From JALYRV01 sp036675475 (GTDB lineage Bacteria; Acidobacteriota; Vicinamibacteria; Vicinamibacterales; SCN-69-37), in contig JAKFEY010000029.1 in NCBI GenBank assembly GCA_036675475.1, positions 62,001 to 126,000 on the forward strand: a stretch of DNA of 64,000 nucleotides. Reading direction: 5' to 3'. The stretch's first letter is position 1. Every line of letters begins with the position of its first letter. Below the pieces are notes generated by a model. It ran no database searches. It had not been told where the DNA came from and saw only the letters and a program-made list of their open reading frames with translations. The translations under genes and the position numbers were made by a program. Shown here piece after piece: positions 9,588 through 18,198 of the stretch.

Positions 9588-10490
9588 ATGACGCATCTCA
9601 CGCGCAGGGAATGGAATGCCCTCGTGGCCGGGGGCCTGGTGACCGCGCCGCTGGCGTGTCTGCGGGCCGAGTCTCAACCACCCCAGCGGTCAATCGTTGC
9701 CGGCGTGCGCCTCGGCGCCCAGAGCTACAGCTTTCGCGACCGGCCGCTCGACCAGGTGCCGGCCGCCTTCAAGGCCGTCGGCCTGAGCTTCTGTGAGCTC
9801 TGGTCGGGCCACGTCGAAGCAGCCGCCGTGCCGCGCGACACGCCGCGTGATCAGCGCCGCGACCTTCAGCGCAGATGGCGGCTCGAAACGCCGATGTCGC
9901 ACTTCGAAGGCATCCGCGAGGCGTTTGCCGGCGCGGGCGTGACGATTACGTCCTACGACGTTCCGTACCAGGACGCCTGGACAGACGAGGAAATTGCGCG
10001 CTCGTTCGAGATGGCAAAAGCCCTCGGCGTCAACGTCATCACCTCGTCGGCCGTCGTGTCGGTCGTTCCGCGCATCGCGCCGCACGCGGAAAAGGCCGGC
10101 ATCAAGGTGTCGTTCCACAACCACTCGAACATCCGGCCCAACGAGTTCGCGACCCCCGATGATTTCGCCGCGGCCATGAGGGTGTCGCCCATGATGGGCG
10201 CCACGCTCGACATCGGTCACTTCACGGCCGCCAACTTCGACGCCGTCGATTACCTGACGACGCATCATGACCGCATCAACGCGCTGCACATCAAGGATCG
10301 CAAGAAGGATCAGGGCCTGAACATGCCCTTCGGCGAAGGCGACACGCCCATCGTCGCCGTGCTTCGGCTGCTGCGCGATCGCAGGTGGGACATCCCGGCG
10401 CACATCGAATATGAGTACCGCGGCGCCGACGCGGTTGCCGAAGTCACGAAGTGCTACGAGTACTGTCGCAAGGCCCTGGAGCCCGCATGA
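9588..10490 (+). CDS. Sugar phosphate isomerase/epimerase (TIM barrel, AP endonuclease 2 family), exported
   Basis: A 300-residue xylose-isomerase-like TIM-barrel protein. The N-terminus (TRREWN followed by a hydrophobic run) resembles a twin-arginine signal. Later motifs typical of the family are FHNHSN, DIGHF and LHIKDRKK, which carry the expected metal-binding His, Asp and Glu residues. A TAGCAT hexamer at 9574-9579 ends eight bases before the ATG, suggesting a separate leaderless unit starting here. Members isomerise or epimerise sugars and some act on keto-glycosides. It overlaps the downstream transporter gene by ATGA. Confidence 0.85.
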   Translation: MTHLTRREWNALVAGGLVTAPLACLRAESQPPQRSIVAGVRLGAQSYSFRDRPLDQVPAAFKAVGLSFCELWSGHVEAAAVPRDTPRDQRRDLQRRWRLETPMSHFEGIREAFAGAGVTITSYDVPYQDAWTDEEIARSFEMAKALGVNVITSSAVVSVVPRIAPHAEKAGIKVSFHNHSNIRPNEFATPDDFAAAMRVSPMMGATLDIGHFTAANFDAVDYLTTHHDRINALHIKDRKKDQGLNMPFGEGDTPIVAVLRLLRDRRWDIPAHIEYEYRGADAVAEVTKCYEYCRKALEPA

Positions 10491-11701
10491 CACCAAAAGT
10501 GAAGCTGTCCGTAATGATGTTCCTCCAGTACTTCATCTGGGGGGCGTGGTTCGTGACGATGGGCACGTACCTCACGCAGACGCTGGGGTTCTCGGCCGTG
10601 CAGGTCGGCCTGGCCTACGGCGCCACGGCCATCGCCGCGCTGCTGTCGCCCTTCATCATGGGCACGGTCGCAGACCGCTTCTTCGCATCGGAAAAACTGC
10701 TCGGCATCCTGCACCTGGGCGGCGCCGGCCTGATGTACTTCGTGTCGATCCAGACCGACTGGGCGCGCTTCTATCCGCTGCTGATCGCCTACGCCCTCTT
10801 CTACATGCCGACGCTTTCGCTGACCAACGCGGTGGCGTTCCATCACGTGCAGAATCCCGCCAAGGACTTCCCGGTCATTCGCGTGCTGGGCACCATCGGC
10901 TGGATCGCGGCCGGCATCATCGTCGGCAAGGTCATGCGCGCCGACGCGTTGAACACGCCGATGCAGCTGGCGGCCGGCGCGTCGCTGCTCATGGGCATCT
11001 ATTCCTTCATGCTGCCGCACACGCCGCCCAGGGCGGCGGGCGAGCCGTTCTCGTGGAAGGACGCCGTGGGCTGGGACGCGCTGGTGCTGTTCCGCCGGCC
11101 GGGATTCTTCGTGTTCGTCCTCGGGTCGTTCCTGCTCTGCATCCCGCTGCAGTTCTATTACGCCTTCACGAACCCGTTCCTGAACGAAATCGGCGCGCCC
11201 GAGCCGGCGTTCATTCAGACGTTCGGCCAGATGAGCGAGATCGTCTTCATGCTCATCCTCCCGGCGCTGCTGCTCAAGTTCGGCATCAAGCGCATCATGC
11301 TGATCGGCATGGCCGCGTGGGCCATGCGGTATGTCGCCTTCGCGAACGGCGATTCGGCCGACGGCATGTGGCTGATCTATCTCGGCATCATCCTGCATGG
11401 CGTCTGCTACGACTTCTTCTTCGTGGCGGGCCAGATCTACACGGACGAACAGGCCGGCCCGAAAGTGCGCGCCGCCGCGCAGGGCATGCTGAATTTCGTG
11501 ACCAACGGCGTCGGCTACTTCATCGGCGCCTTTGTCTCGGGCCGCGTCGTCGATGCCAACCTCATTGGCGACGGGCGTCATGAGTGGTTCGACATCTGGA
11601 TGGTGCCGGCCGTCGCGGCATTCATCATCCTGGTGATCTTCGCGATTGCGTTTACGCCGGCCAAGCCCGTGCCGGATCCGGCGGCGCGGGGAGCGCGGTG
11701 A
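10487..11701 (+). CDS. MFS transporter, nucleoside:H+ symporter (NupG/XapB) family
   Basis: A 404-residue protein with about twelve transmembrane segments. The N-terminus (FLQYFIWGAWFVTMGTYL) is characteristic of the nucleoside:H+ symporter family, whose members import nucleosides or, in environmental bacteria, are often found beside sugar-metabolism genes. The start overlaps the isomerase stop by ATGA and the stop overlaps the PPK2 GTG. Because it pairs with a TIM-barrel sugar isomerase, uptake of a sugar or glycoside is as likely as uptake of a nucleoside. Confidence 0.88.
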   Translation: MTPKVKLSVMMFLQYFIWGAWFVTMGTYLTQTLGFSAVQVGLAYGATAIAALLSPFIMGTVADRFFASEKLLGILHLGGAGLMYFVSIQTDWARFYPLLIAYALFYMPTLSLTNAVAFHHVQNPAKDFPVIRVLGTIGWIAAGIIVGKVMRADALNTPMQLAAGASLLMGIYSFMLPHTPPRAAGEPFSWKDAVGWDALVLFRRPGFFVFVLGSFLLCIPLQFYYAFTNPFLNEIGAPEPAFIQTFGQMSEIVFMLILPALLLKFGIKRIMLIGMAAWAMRYVAFANGDSADGMWLIYLGIILHGVCYDFFFVAGQIYTDEQAGPKVRAAAQGMLNFVTNGVGYFIGAFVSGRVVDANLIGDGRHEWFDIWMVPAVAAFIILVIFAIAFTPAKPVPDPAARGAR

Positions 11702-12483
11702 AGCAGAAGTCGCGCATCTCGAAGAAGGACTACGAGGGCCGGCTCAAGGCGCTGCAGATCGAGCTCAATGAGCTTACGCGCTGGTTCCGGCACACCGGAC
11801 GGCGCATGGTCGTGCTGTTCGAGGGCCGCGATACGGCCGGCAAGGGCGGCACGATCAACGCGATCGCCAGCAAGCTCAATCCGCGCCAGGTGCACGTGGT
11901 CGCCCTCGCCAAGCCGAGCGACTGCGAGCAGCAGCAGTGGTACTTCCAGCGCTATGCGGCGCACCTGCCCGCCGCCGGGCAAATCGTATTGTTCGACCGC
12001 AGCTGGTACAACCGCGCGGGCGTCGAGAAGGTCATGGGTTTCTGCACTCCGGCCGAGTACCGCGAATTCCTCAAGCAGGCGCCGCTCTTCGAGAAGATGC
12101 TGGTGGACGATGGGATTCTGCTGGTGAAGTACTGGCTGGCGGTTGACCAGGAGCGGCAAGAGGAGCGGTTCGCGGAGCGCGCGGCCGATCCCGTGAAGCG
12201 CTGGAAGCTGTCGCCCATCGACGTGAAGGCGCGGGAGAAATACGTGGAGTACGGGCGGGCGCGCGAGGCGATGTTCCGCGCCACGCACAAGCGCCACGCG
12301 CCCTGGACGGCCGTCAACTTCAACGACCAGCGCGAGGGACGGCTCACGCTCATCCGGCACCTGCTCGATCGCGTGCCGGATCGGCGCGTGCGTGAAGCGC
12401 CAACGAAGCTGCCGCCGCTGAAGACGCGGCCGGCGAAGGAACGGTTTACCGGGCGCGTGAAGCCGCTGCCGCCCCGCTACTGA
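11698..12483 (+). CDS. ppk2: Polyphosphate kinase 2 family protein
   Basis: A 261-residue PPK2 domain with Walker A GRDTAGKGG, the lid-region Arg residues, and Walker B FDRSWYNRAG. PPK2 enzymes transfer phosphate between polyphosphate and nucleoside mono- or diphosphates in the cytoplasm. The length fits a single-domain form. The GTG start overlaps the transporter stop by four bases, so it is translated from the same message. Which nucleotide is phosphorylated cannot be told from the sequence. Confidence 0.93.
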   Translation: MKQKSRISKKDYEGRLKALQIELNELTRWFRHTGRRMVVLFEGRDTAGKGGTINAIASKLNPRQVHVVALAKPSDCEQQQWYFQRYAAHLPAAGQIVLFDRSWYNRAGVEKVMGFCTPAEYREFLKQAPLFEKMLVDDGILLVKYWLAVDQERQEERFAERAADPVKRWKLSPIDVKAREKYVEYGRAREAMFRATHKRHAPWTAVNFNDQREGRLTLIRHLLDRVPDRRVREAPTKLPPLKTRPAKERFTGRVKPLPPRY

Positions 12484-12490
12484 GGATTCC

Positions 12491-13387
12491 ATGCGATATA
12501 CAGTGCTCGCCCTCGTCTTTGCCGCCGGTCTTGCCTGGCCTGACGTGTCGCCTGCTCAAACCGCGAAGCGCGTGTACATCTCCGTCGACATGGAAGGCAT
12601 CAGCGGCATTTCGGGGCCGGATCAGACCTCGGCCGGCCAGCCGGAATATGGGCGCTCGCGCAAGTTGATGGTCGAAGACGCGAACGCGGCCATCCGCGGC
12701 GCGTTTGCGGGCGGCGCAACCGACGTGCTCGTCAACGACTCGCACGGCGGCCAGCGCAACCTGCTGCCCGAGGACCTCGATCCCCGCGCGCGCCTCATCA
12801 GCCACAGCTTCAAGCGGCACGGCATGATGGAGGGCCTCGACGACACGTTTCACGCAGTGATCTTCGTTGGCTATCACGCCAAGGCGCAGGCGCCGCGCGG
12901 TCTCTTCGCGCACACCGGCTCTGGTGTCGTCCGCGATCTGCGCGTCAACGGCCAGTCGGTGGGCGAGGGCGGCATGAACGCGCTGCTGGCGGACTGGTAC
13001 GGCGTACCCGTGGTGCTCGTCACCGGCGACGACACGGCGGTGGATGAAGTGCGGGCGCTCGTGCCCCAGGTGCGCGGCGTGGCGGTCAAGCGCGCGATAA
13101 ACGTCCGTGCGGTGGAACTGAAGCCGCTCGCGCAGGCCCGGAAGGAAATCGCGCAGGAAGCCCAGGCGGCGGTCGCGGCCGTGAAGGGCGGAGCCGCCGG
13201 CACGCCGAAGCGCGCCGCGCAGTACCGCGTCGAGATGCAGTACAACAACTTCACGTTCCCGGAAGTCGCGACGGCATTCCGCGAAATCGAGCTCGTCTCA
13301 CCTGACACCGTCGCGTTCACGCGGCCAACGATGCCGGAAGCCTACCGGTTGATTCGCGTGCTCTACCGCTTCATCAACCCGGACTGA
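12491..13387 (+). CDS. M55 family D-aminopeptidase (DppA-like), exported
   Basis: A 298-residue protein with a signal peptide ending near residue 23, then the M55 signature SVDMEGISGI, which carries the Asp and Glu zinc ligands. The later NDSHGG and VGYHAKA provide the His ligands. DppA-type enzymes cleave short peptides with N-terminal D-amino acids, as from peptidoglycan. It begins seven bases after ppk2 and is the last gene of the + strand run. It ends five bases short of the convergent isomerase gene. Confidence 0.9.
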   Translation: MRYTVLALVFAAGLAWPDVSPAQTAKRVYISVDMEGISGISGPDQTSAGQPEYGRSRKLMVEDANAAIRGAFAGGATDVLVNDSHGGQRNLLPEDLDPRARLISHSFKRHGMMEGLDDTFHAVIFVGYHAKAQAPRGLFAHTGSGVVRDLRVNGQSVGEGGMNALLADWYGVPVVLVTGDDTAVDEVRALVPQVRGVAVKRAINVRAVELKPLAQARKEIAQEAQAAVAAVKGGAAGTPKRAAQYRVEMQYNNFTFPEVATAFREIELVSPDTVAFTRPTMPEAYRLIRVLYRFINPD

Positions 13388-13392
13388 GTTTC

Positions 13393-14355
13393 TCAGGCCC
13401 AGTAGGCCGGGCCGGCCGGCTTTTCGATCAGCAACGGCTCGAGGAAGGCGACCGCCTTCTTCAGGCCTTCGTCGCCGGACATGAGGCTGTCCTCGTGTTC
13501 GATGCTGACGACGTGGTCGTAGCCGGCCATGCGAAGGTTGCTGATCATGTCCTTCCAGAACAGCGCGTCGCTGCCGTAGCCGACCGTGCGGAAGATCCAC
13601 GAACGCTGCATTTCCTTCGTGTAGCTCTTGCCGTCGAGCACGCCGTTGGCCATGGTGTTGGCGGTGTCGACGCGGCAGTCCTTCGCGTGCACGTGAAAGA
13701 TCGACCCCGCCAGCGCGCGAATCGCCGACGGCACGTCGACCTGCTGCCAGATCATGTGGCTGGGATCGAAGTTGCAGCCGATCACTTTCGGCGCGATCTC
13801 GCGCAGGCGCAGCATCGACTCGGGGTTGTAGGCGACGAAGTTCGGGTGCATCTCGATGGCCACGCGCACGCCCGCCGCGCGCGCCAGCTTCGAGGCCTGC
13901 TTCCAGTAGGGCGTGACGCGCTCGCGCCACTGCCACGCCAGCATCTTCGAGAACTCCGGCGGCCACGGCGACACGATCCAGTTCGGCTGCTCGGCTTTCG
14001 GATCGCCGCCCGGGCATCCGCTGAACGTGATGACGGTGCCCACGTCGAGCTTCTTCGCCAGCTGCAGCGTGTTCAGGAAGGTCTGATGGTCGGCCAGCGC
14101 GCGCGCGGACTGCGGATGCAGCGGATTGCCGTGGCAGCTGAGCGCGCTGATCTCGAGCCCGCGCCGCTTGATGGCCTGCCGGAACGCCTTGAGCTTCTTC
14201 TCGCTCGCCAGCAGCTCCGCAGGCTTGCAGTATGCGTCGCCCGGATACGCCCCCGTGCCAATCTCGACCGCCTCGATCCCGAGCTCCGAGACGTAGTCGA
14301 GCATCTCCTCGAACGGCTTCTCGCCGAACAGAACGGTGAAGACACCCAGCTTCAT
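13393..14355 (-). CDS. Sugar phosphate isomerase/epimerase (TIM barrel), cytoplasmic
   Basis: A 320-residue TIM-barrel protein with no signal peptide. Family motifs are present: EIGTGAYP near the N-terminus, AIEMHPNF with Glu and His, NFDPSHM, and FHVHAKD. Relatives include xylose-isomerase-like epimerases and keto-glycoside-processing enzymes. TAGACT (14370-14365, minus strand) lies nine bases before the ATG, pointing to a leaderless transcript. The 297-base gap to the upstream Gfo/Idh gene contains two inverted repeats. Its placement suggests that it processes the product of the neighbouring sugar oxidoreductases. Confidence 0.85.
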   Translation of the reverse strand: MKLGVFTVLFGEKPFEEMLDYVSELGIEAVEIGTGAYPGDAYCKPAELLASEKKLKAFRQAIKRRGLEISALSCHGNPLHPQSARALADHQTFLNTLQLAKKLDVGTVITFSGCPGGDPKAEQPNWIVSPWPPEFSKMLAWQWRERVTPYWKQASKLARAAGVRVAIEMHPNFVAYNPESMLRLREIAPKVIGCNFDPSHMIWQQVDVPSAIRALAGSIFHVHAKDCRVDTANTMANGVLDGKSYTKEMQRSWIFRTVGYGSDALFWKDMISNLRMAGYDHVVSIEHEDSLMSGDEGLKKAVAFLEPLLIEKPAGPAYWA

Positions 14356-14364
14356 GATGCCGAA

Positions 14365-14370
14365 AGTCTA
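14365..14370 (-). promoter_or_regulatory. TAGACT -10, 9 bases before the isomerase ATG (14355)
   Basis: TANNNT hexamer on the minus strand; fits a leaderless start for this gene downstream of the intergenic repeats. Confidence 0.45.
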
Positions 14371-14390
14371 CATCTGCAGCCCTCGCGATT

Positions 14391-14489
14391 GCCTACGGAC
14401 GCATCTCCGTTGCGCGGTCGCGATGCTCGGGTGCGTTACTGCTGCGCTAGTAAGTGCCACGACCGCGCAACGGAGACGCGTCCATAGGC
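14391..14489. repeat. 30-bp near-perfect inverted repeat with 39-base loop
   Basis: Arms at 14391-14420 and 14460-14489 are complementary apart from two positions. They would form a long hairpin in RNA or a cruciform in DNA. It lies in the non-coding 14356-14652 stretch between two genes of the same strand. No poly-T follows, so it is not a standard intrinsic terminator. I see no gene in the stretch. Confidence 0.8.
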
Positions 14490-14537
14490 TCAACGCTCGG
14501 GATGACAGGCCCGGACGACGCCCTGCGCGGCAGCGCG

Positions 14538-14631
14538 TGTCCGATGTTGTGCGGCGGGGCCGTAAAAAGATCGCAGGCGCGACCGCTCTGTGGCGCGCCC
14601 GCACCTCGGCACCGCTGCGCAACATCGGACA
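14538..14631. repeat. Second inverted repeat in the same intergenic gap
   Basis: Arms at 14538-14552 and 14617-14631 match as inverted copies at 14 of 15 positions around the core TGTCCGATGTTG, with weaker pairing further out. It sits directly beside the 14391-14489 repeat. The core CATGTCCGATG recurs on the minus strand in the stem-loop at 47418-47461, which hints at a dispersed repeat family. Confidence 0.6.
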
Positions 14632-14652
14632 TGCGCCCAGAAGCGAGGCGAG

Positions 14653-15777
14653 CTAGACGGCGACCCAGCGGCGCGTGGTCGAGGCTTTTTCGATCGCGGC
14701 CATGACCTTCTGGTTGCGCAGGCCGTCTTCGAAGCTGGGCTGCGGCACGCGGTCGTCGGCCATGGCTTCGAGCAGGTCGTAGAACGTGTGGATGAACGTG
14801 TGCTCGTAGCCGATGATGTGCCCGGGCGGCCACCAGGCCTTCATGAACGGATGCTCCGCCTCGGTGACGAGAATGCGCCTGAAGCCGCGCAGGCTGGCGG
14901 GGTCGGACTCGAAGTACACCTCGAGCTCGTTCATGCGCTCGAGATCGAACGCGATGCTGCCTTTGCTGCCATTGATCTCGAACTTGTTCTGGTTCTTGCG
15001 GCCGCGCGCAAACCGCGTGGCTTCGAGCGTGCCGATGGCGCCCTCGTCGAAGCGCATCAGCGCCAGTGCCGCATCGTCGACGGTCACGCGTCCGCGCTTC
15101 TTGCGATTGCCGGGCAGCGGCCGGTCTTTGACGAACGTCTCGAGGTGGCCCGACACTTCGGTGATCTCGCCGACGAGATACCGCGCGAGATCGATCGAGT
15201 GCGCGCCGATGTCGCCGAGCGCGCCGGACCCGGCTTTGTCCTTCTCGAGCCGCCACACGAGGGGAAATGCGGGATCGGCAATCCAGTCCTGCAGGTACGT
15301 GCCGCGAAAGTGGCGGATTTCGCCGATGCGTCCCTCGTCGATGAGGCGCCTGGCCAGCATCACCGCGGGCGCGCGGCGGTAGTTGTGGCAAATCATGTGC
15401 ACGACGCCGGCCTTCTCGACGGCGTTGAGCATGCGCTGCGCTTCGGCCACGGTGTTGGCGAGCGGCTTTTCGCAGATCACGGCCTTGCCCGCGCGCGCCG
15501 CCTCGATGGCGATCTCGGCGTGCGAATCGCCGGGCGTGCTGACGTCGACCAGATCGATGTCCTTGCGCCGCACGACCTGGCGCCAGTCGGTGGCCGATTC
15601 CTCCCAGCCGTAGGTGCGCGCCGCCTGCTCCACGTTCGCGGCATTACGGCCGCAGATCACCTTGAGCCGGGGCGTGAGGCGGGGCGAGAAGTAGGGCGCG
15701 ACCTGGCGATAGGCGTTGCTGTGGGCTTTGCCCATGAAGGCGTAGCCCACCAGCGCCACGTTCACCGTCCTGATCAT
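14653..15777 (-). CDS. Gfo/Idh/MocA family oxidoreductase, cytoplasmic
   Basis: A 374-residue NAD(P)-dependent sugar oxidoreductase. The N-terminal Rossmann fold begins at about residue 5 with the nucleotide loop altered to GYAFMG. The catalytic-type EKP is at 103-105, and the GDIGAHSID motif carries the active-site Asp and His. No export signal is visible. Members oxidise or reduce a sugar hydroxyl, in several cases at C3 of glucosides. It follows the cytochrome c gene by 37 bases in the same direction, so it is probably in the same unit as the GMC dehydrogenase genes. Confidence 0.9.
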   Translation of the reverse strand: MIRTVNVALVGYAFMGKAHSNAYRQVAPYFSPRLTPRLKVICGRNAANVEQAARTYGWEESATDWRQVVRRKDIDLVDVSTPGDSHAEIAIEAARAGKAVICEKPLANTVAEAQRMLNAVEKAGVVHMICHNYRRAPAVMLARRLIDEGRIGEIRHFRGTYLQDWIADPAFPLVWRLEKDKAGSGALGDIGAHSIDLARYLVGEITEVSGHLETFVKDRPLPGNRKKRGRVTVDDAALALMRFDEGAIGTLEATRFARGRKNQNKFEINGSKGSIAFDLERMNELEVYFESDPASLRGFRRILVTEAEHPFMKAWWPPGHIIGYEHTFIHTFYDLLEAMADDRVPQPSFEDGLRNQKVMAAIEKASTTRRWVAV

Positions 15778-15814
15778 GCGCGCCCGGCTCCTTTTCCAGT
15801 TTCCAATGAAACGG

Positions 15815-16153
15815 CTACCTTTTTTCCGGCTTCAACGTCTTGTCGAGCGAGCGCACGTAACGCGCGAGGTCGCGAATCTGCTGCTCCGTCAGCCGGCCTT
15901 CGAACGGCAGCATGGCCGTGCCGGGCACTCCGTCGGTAATGACCTTGATCATGTCGGCTGTCTTCGTGCCGTGCTTCCACTTGCGGCCGACAAAGCCCAT
16001 GTCCTTGATGGGCGACTTGCCGTCGGGTCCGTGGCACGCCTGGCACATGCTGCCATAAAGCTCTTTGACCGTCGGCGCCTTCGTCTGTGCCGTCACGACA
16101 CCAGGTGCTGCAAAGGCCAGGGCAAGAACGATAGCGATCTTCATGACTCTCAT
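15815..16153 (-). CDS. Small periplasmic c-type cytochrome
   Basis: A 112-residue class I cytochrome c with a signal peptide (about 1-22). The haem motif is C37-Q-A-C40-H41, and M81 in GTAMLPF is the probable axial ligand. Its ATG overlaps the end of the membrane spermidine-synthase-like gene by four bases. In this operon it is the natural electron acceptor for the GMC dehydrogenase and its small subunit, by analogy with FAD-dependent gluconate, sorbitol and glucoside dehydrogenases. A second Met at residue 4 is an alternative start. Confidence 0.92.
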   Translation of the reverse strand: MRVMKIAIVLALAFAAPGVVTAQTKAPTVKELYGSMCQACHGPDGKSPIKDMGFVGRKWKHGTKTADMIKVITDGVPGTAMLPFEGRLTEQQIRDLARYVRSLDKTLKPEKR

Positions 16154-18198
16154 GATGCCGTGCCCCGGCCGCCCGATGCCAGCTGAGGCGCAGCGGATGT
16201 CCGCGCCAGCACCGCGCCCACGTAACAGAGCGCAATCACCAGCAGCAGCGCGTTGAAGCCCGTCACGAGCGACAGATACTCACCGACGCCGCCCGCCATC
16301 GCGCCCAGCAGGTTGGTGCCGTAGTCGCGCCCGATTGAATCGGAGTGCTTGATCGCCGAACCAAACAGCAGGCCCGCGCACACAATGGGGCTGAAGACCA
16401 TCAGCGCATAAAACATGGATTCGAGCGCGCGGCTCTCGAACGCGACGCGCCCGATCGGCACGACATAGTTGACGGCCAGCAGCGCCACGAGCACCCCGGC
16501 CACCAGCCACGGCCGCCGCACTTCCATTCTCGAGACGATGAAATTCGCGACCAGCGCCATCGTCAACACCGAGGCAATGGCCAGCGAAGCCACCACCCAT
16601 GTCGATCCCCACAGCAGCGCGAGCTGGATGATCGACTTGGTCTCGAGCATCATGAAGCCGGCGCCGAGCAGGAAGAACTGCCACGACCACGATCCCGCCT
16701 CGCCCTTCGTCAGCAGCAGCACCGCGCCCACCGAAATCACCAGAATCATCGCAATCACCACAAGGTAGTGCTGCGGGATGTGACGGTTTTTCAGGTACAG
16801 AAATGGCCAGTCGTCTCTGGCCGGCTCGATCGAGGCGTCGCGCTGATGCATGCGCGCGGGGCTTGGCGCGTGCGACTGGCCGAACGCCGTCACGCGATCC
16901 GGAATCGCGGGCGGCGCCGTCATCGTGGCCAGCCGCGGGCCCGCCATCATGACGCCCAGATACGCGCGCTCCTGGTGCACGTGCACCCACGGCTCGTGGC
17001 CGAACGCCTCGGCCGCCGTGTTGGCCAGCCGATCCACCAGCCACGGCTCGCGGAAGTAGTTGTAGATGACGAGCAGGCCATCGTCATCGAGATGATCGCG
17101 GACGGCGCGGAACGACTCGACCGTGAACATGTAGCTTTCCAGGCGCACCCCCGAAAAGCTCGACTGCATCGTCAGCGAATCGATCAGCGCAAACACCACC
17201 AGGTCGTACTTCTTCGTCGTCGTCCGCAGAAAGTGCCGCGCATCGTCGTTGTGCACCGTGACGCGCGGGTCGGAGTACGGGCGGTCGGGATGGTTCTCGC
17301 GCCCGAGCCTGATGATCGTGGGATCGATTTCGACGGCGTCCACGTGCTTGGCGCCGTGCCGCAGCGCCGCGGCCACGTCGGTGCCGGAGCCGGCGCCAAG
17401 GATCAGGACTTCATCGAAGCTGTCGCCGAAGGCCATGTACGGCCACTGATAGAAGTATTCCTTCTGTTCGACCGGCGCCATCGACTGATGAAAGATGTTG
17501 TTGACCTCCACGACGGTGTCGGGTCCTTCGGTGCGGACTTCAACCTTGTAGTACGGCGACCAGATGGTGTCGCGCGCCATGATGTTGACGATGACGACCG
17601 ATACGACGAGGCAGGCGACCGAGAGCGCGATGACGAGGCGGCCGGGGCGGGCTTCGCCGGGCGCGGCGCGCAGAATCAGCGGCATCGACGCGCCAAGCGC
17701 GGCGGCGAACCAGATCACAGGCGGCAGCTGCAGCCACGAGGCGACGCCGAACGCCACCACGCCGGCGAGACTGCCGGCGATGTTGAGCGAATAGGCGCGA
17801 AGCGGCGCGATCGCGCTCATCTCGCGCGCCATCCGCTGCGCCAGCGCGACAAAAAGCGCGGCGACGGCAAGAAACAGCAGTGGCAGGATCAGCGTGCTTT
17901 CGACGAGGCGCACCTGCTCGGTCGTGCCGCTCGAGAAATAGATGGACGTCGAGCTCGGCACCGAGATCTCGAGCTTGCCGGCGAAGACCGCCGCAATCAC
18001 CATCAGCTGCAGCACCGGGAACAGGTAGAACAGTCTGCGGCGGCTGCGCGCGGCCAGCAGACAGCCCACGCCGATGCCGAGAAAGCTGGCGAGCAGGATG
18101 AAATTCGAGAAGAACGACAGCAGCCGGATGTAAGCCGGCATCCATCGGATGAGCGCGATTTCGAGAAACAGGACCAGGAACGACGAAAGAAAAATCAT
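16150..18198 (-). CDS. Polytopic membrane protein with internal spermidine-synthase/methyltransferase-like domain
   Basis: A 682-residue protein: about six N-terminal transmembrane segments (residues 1-200), a soluble Rossmann domain (about 220-430) and about seven C-terminal segments. The soluble domain has the SAM-type loop GAGSGTD near residue 268, an acidic EIDP strand, and a NDDAR motif. The usual polyamine-synthase Asp pair after strand 4 is not evident (the sequence reads FALIDSLTM). A different aminopropyl or methyl transfer, or a non-catalytic role, is therefore possible. The ATG overlaps the upstream stop (ATGA), placing it in the middle of the GMC/cytochrome operon. Confidence 0.85.
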   Translation of the reverse strand: MIFLSSFLVLFLEIALIRWMPAYIRLLSFFSNFILLASFLGIGVGCLLAARSRRRLFYLFPVLQLMVIAAVFAGKLEISVPSSTSIYFSSGTTEQVRLVESTLILPLLFLAVAALFVALAQRMAREMSAIAPLRAYSLNIAGSLAGVVAFGVASWLQLPPVIWFAAALGASMPLILRAAPGEARPGRLVIALSVACLVVSVVIVNIMARDTIWSPYYKVEVRTEGPDTVVEVNNIFHQSMAPVEQKEYFYQWPYMAFGDSFDEVLILGAGSGTDVAAALRHGAKHVDAVEIDPTIIRLGRENHPDRPYSDPRVTVHNDDARHFLRTTTKKYDLVVFALIDSLTMQSSFSGVRLESYMFTVESFRAVRDHLDDDGLLVIYNYFREPWLVDRLANTAAEAFGHEPWVHVHQERAYLGVMMAGPRLATMTAPPAIPDRVTAFGQSHAPSPARMHQRDASIEPARDDWPFLYLKNRHIPQHYLVVIAMILVISVGAVLLLTKGEAGSWSWQFFLLGAGFMMLETKSIIQLALLWGSTWVVASLAIASVLTMALVANFIVSRMEVRRPWLVAGVLVALLAVNYVVPIGRVAFESRALESMFYALMVFSPIVCAGLLFGSAIKHSDSIGRDYGTNLLGAMAGGVGEYLSLVTGFNALLLVIALCYVGAVLARTSAAPQLASGGRGTAS

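Noticed and set aside
11698..12483. PPK2 as part of a phosphonucleoside salvage operon with the nucleoside-type transporter
   Set aside because: The translational overlap is real, but the transporter may carry sugars and no nucleoside hydrolase or kinase is nearby; left as context only.
14356..14652. Short open frames in the repeat-containing gap
   Set aside because: They cross the inverted repeats, have no start-site support and resemble no protein. A non-coding repeat is the simpler reading.
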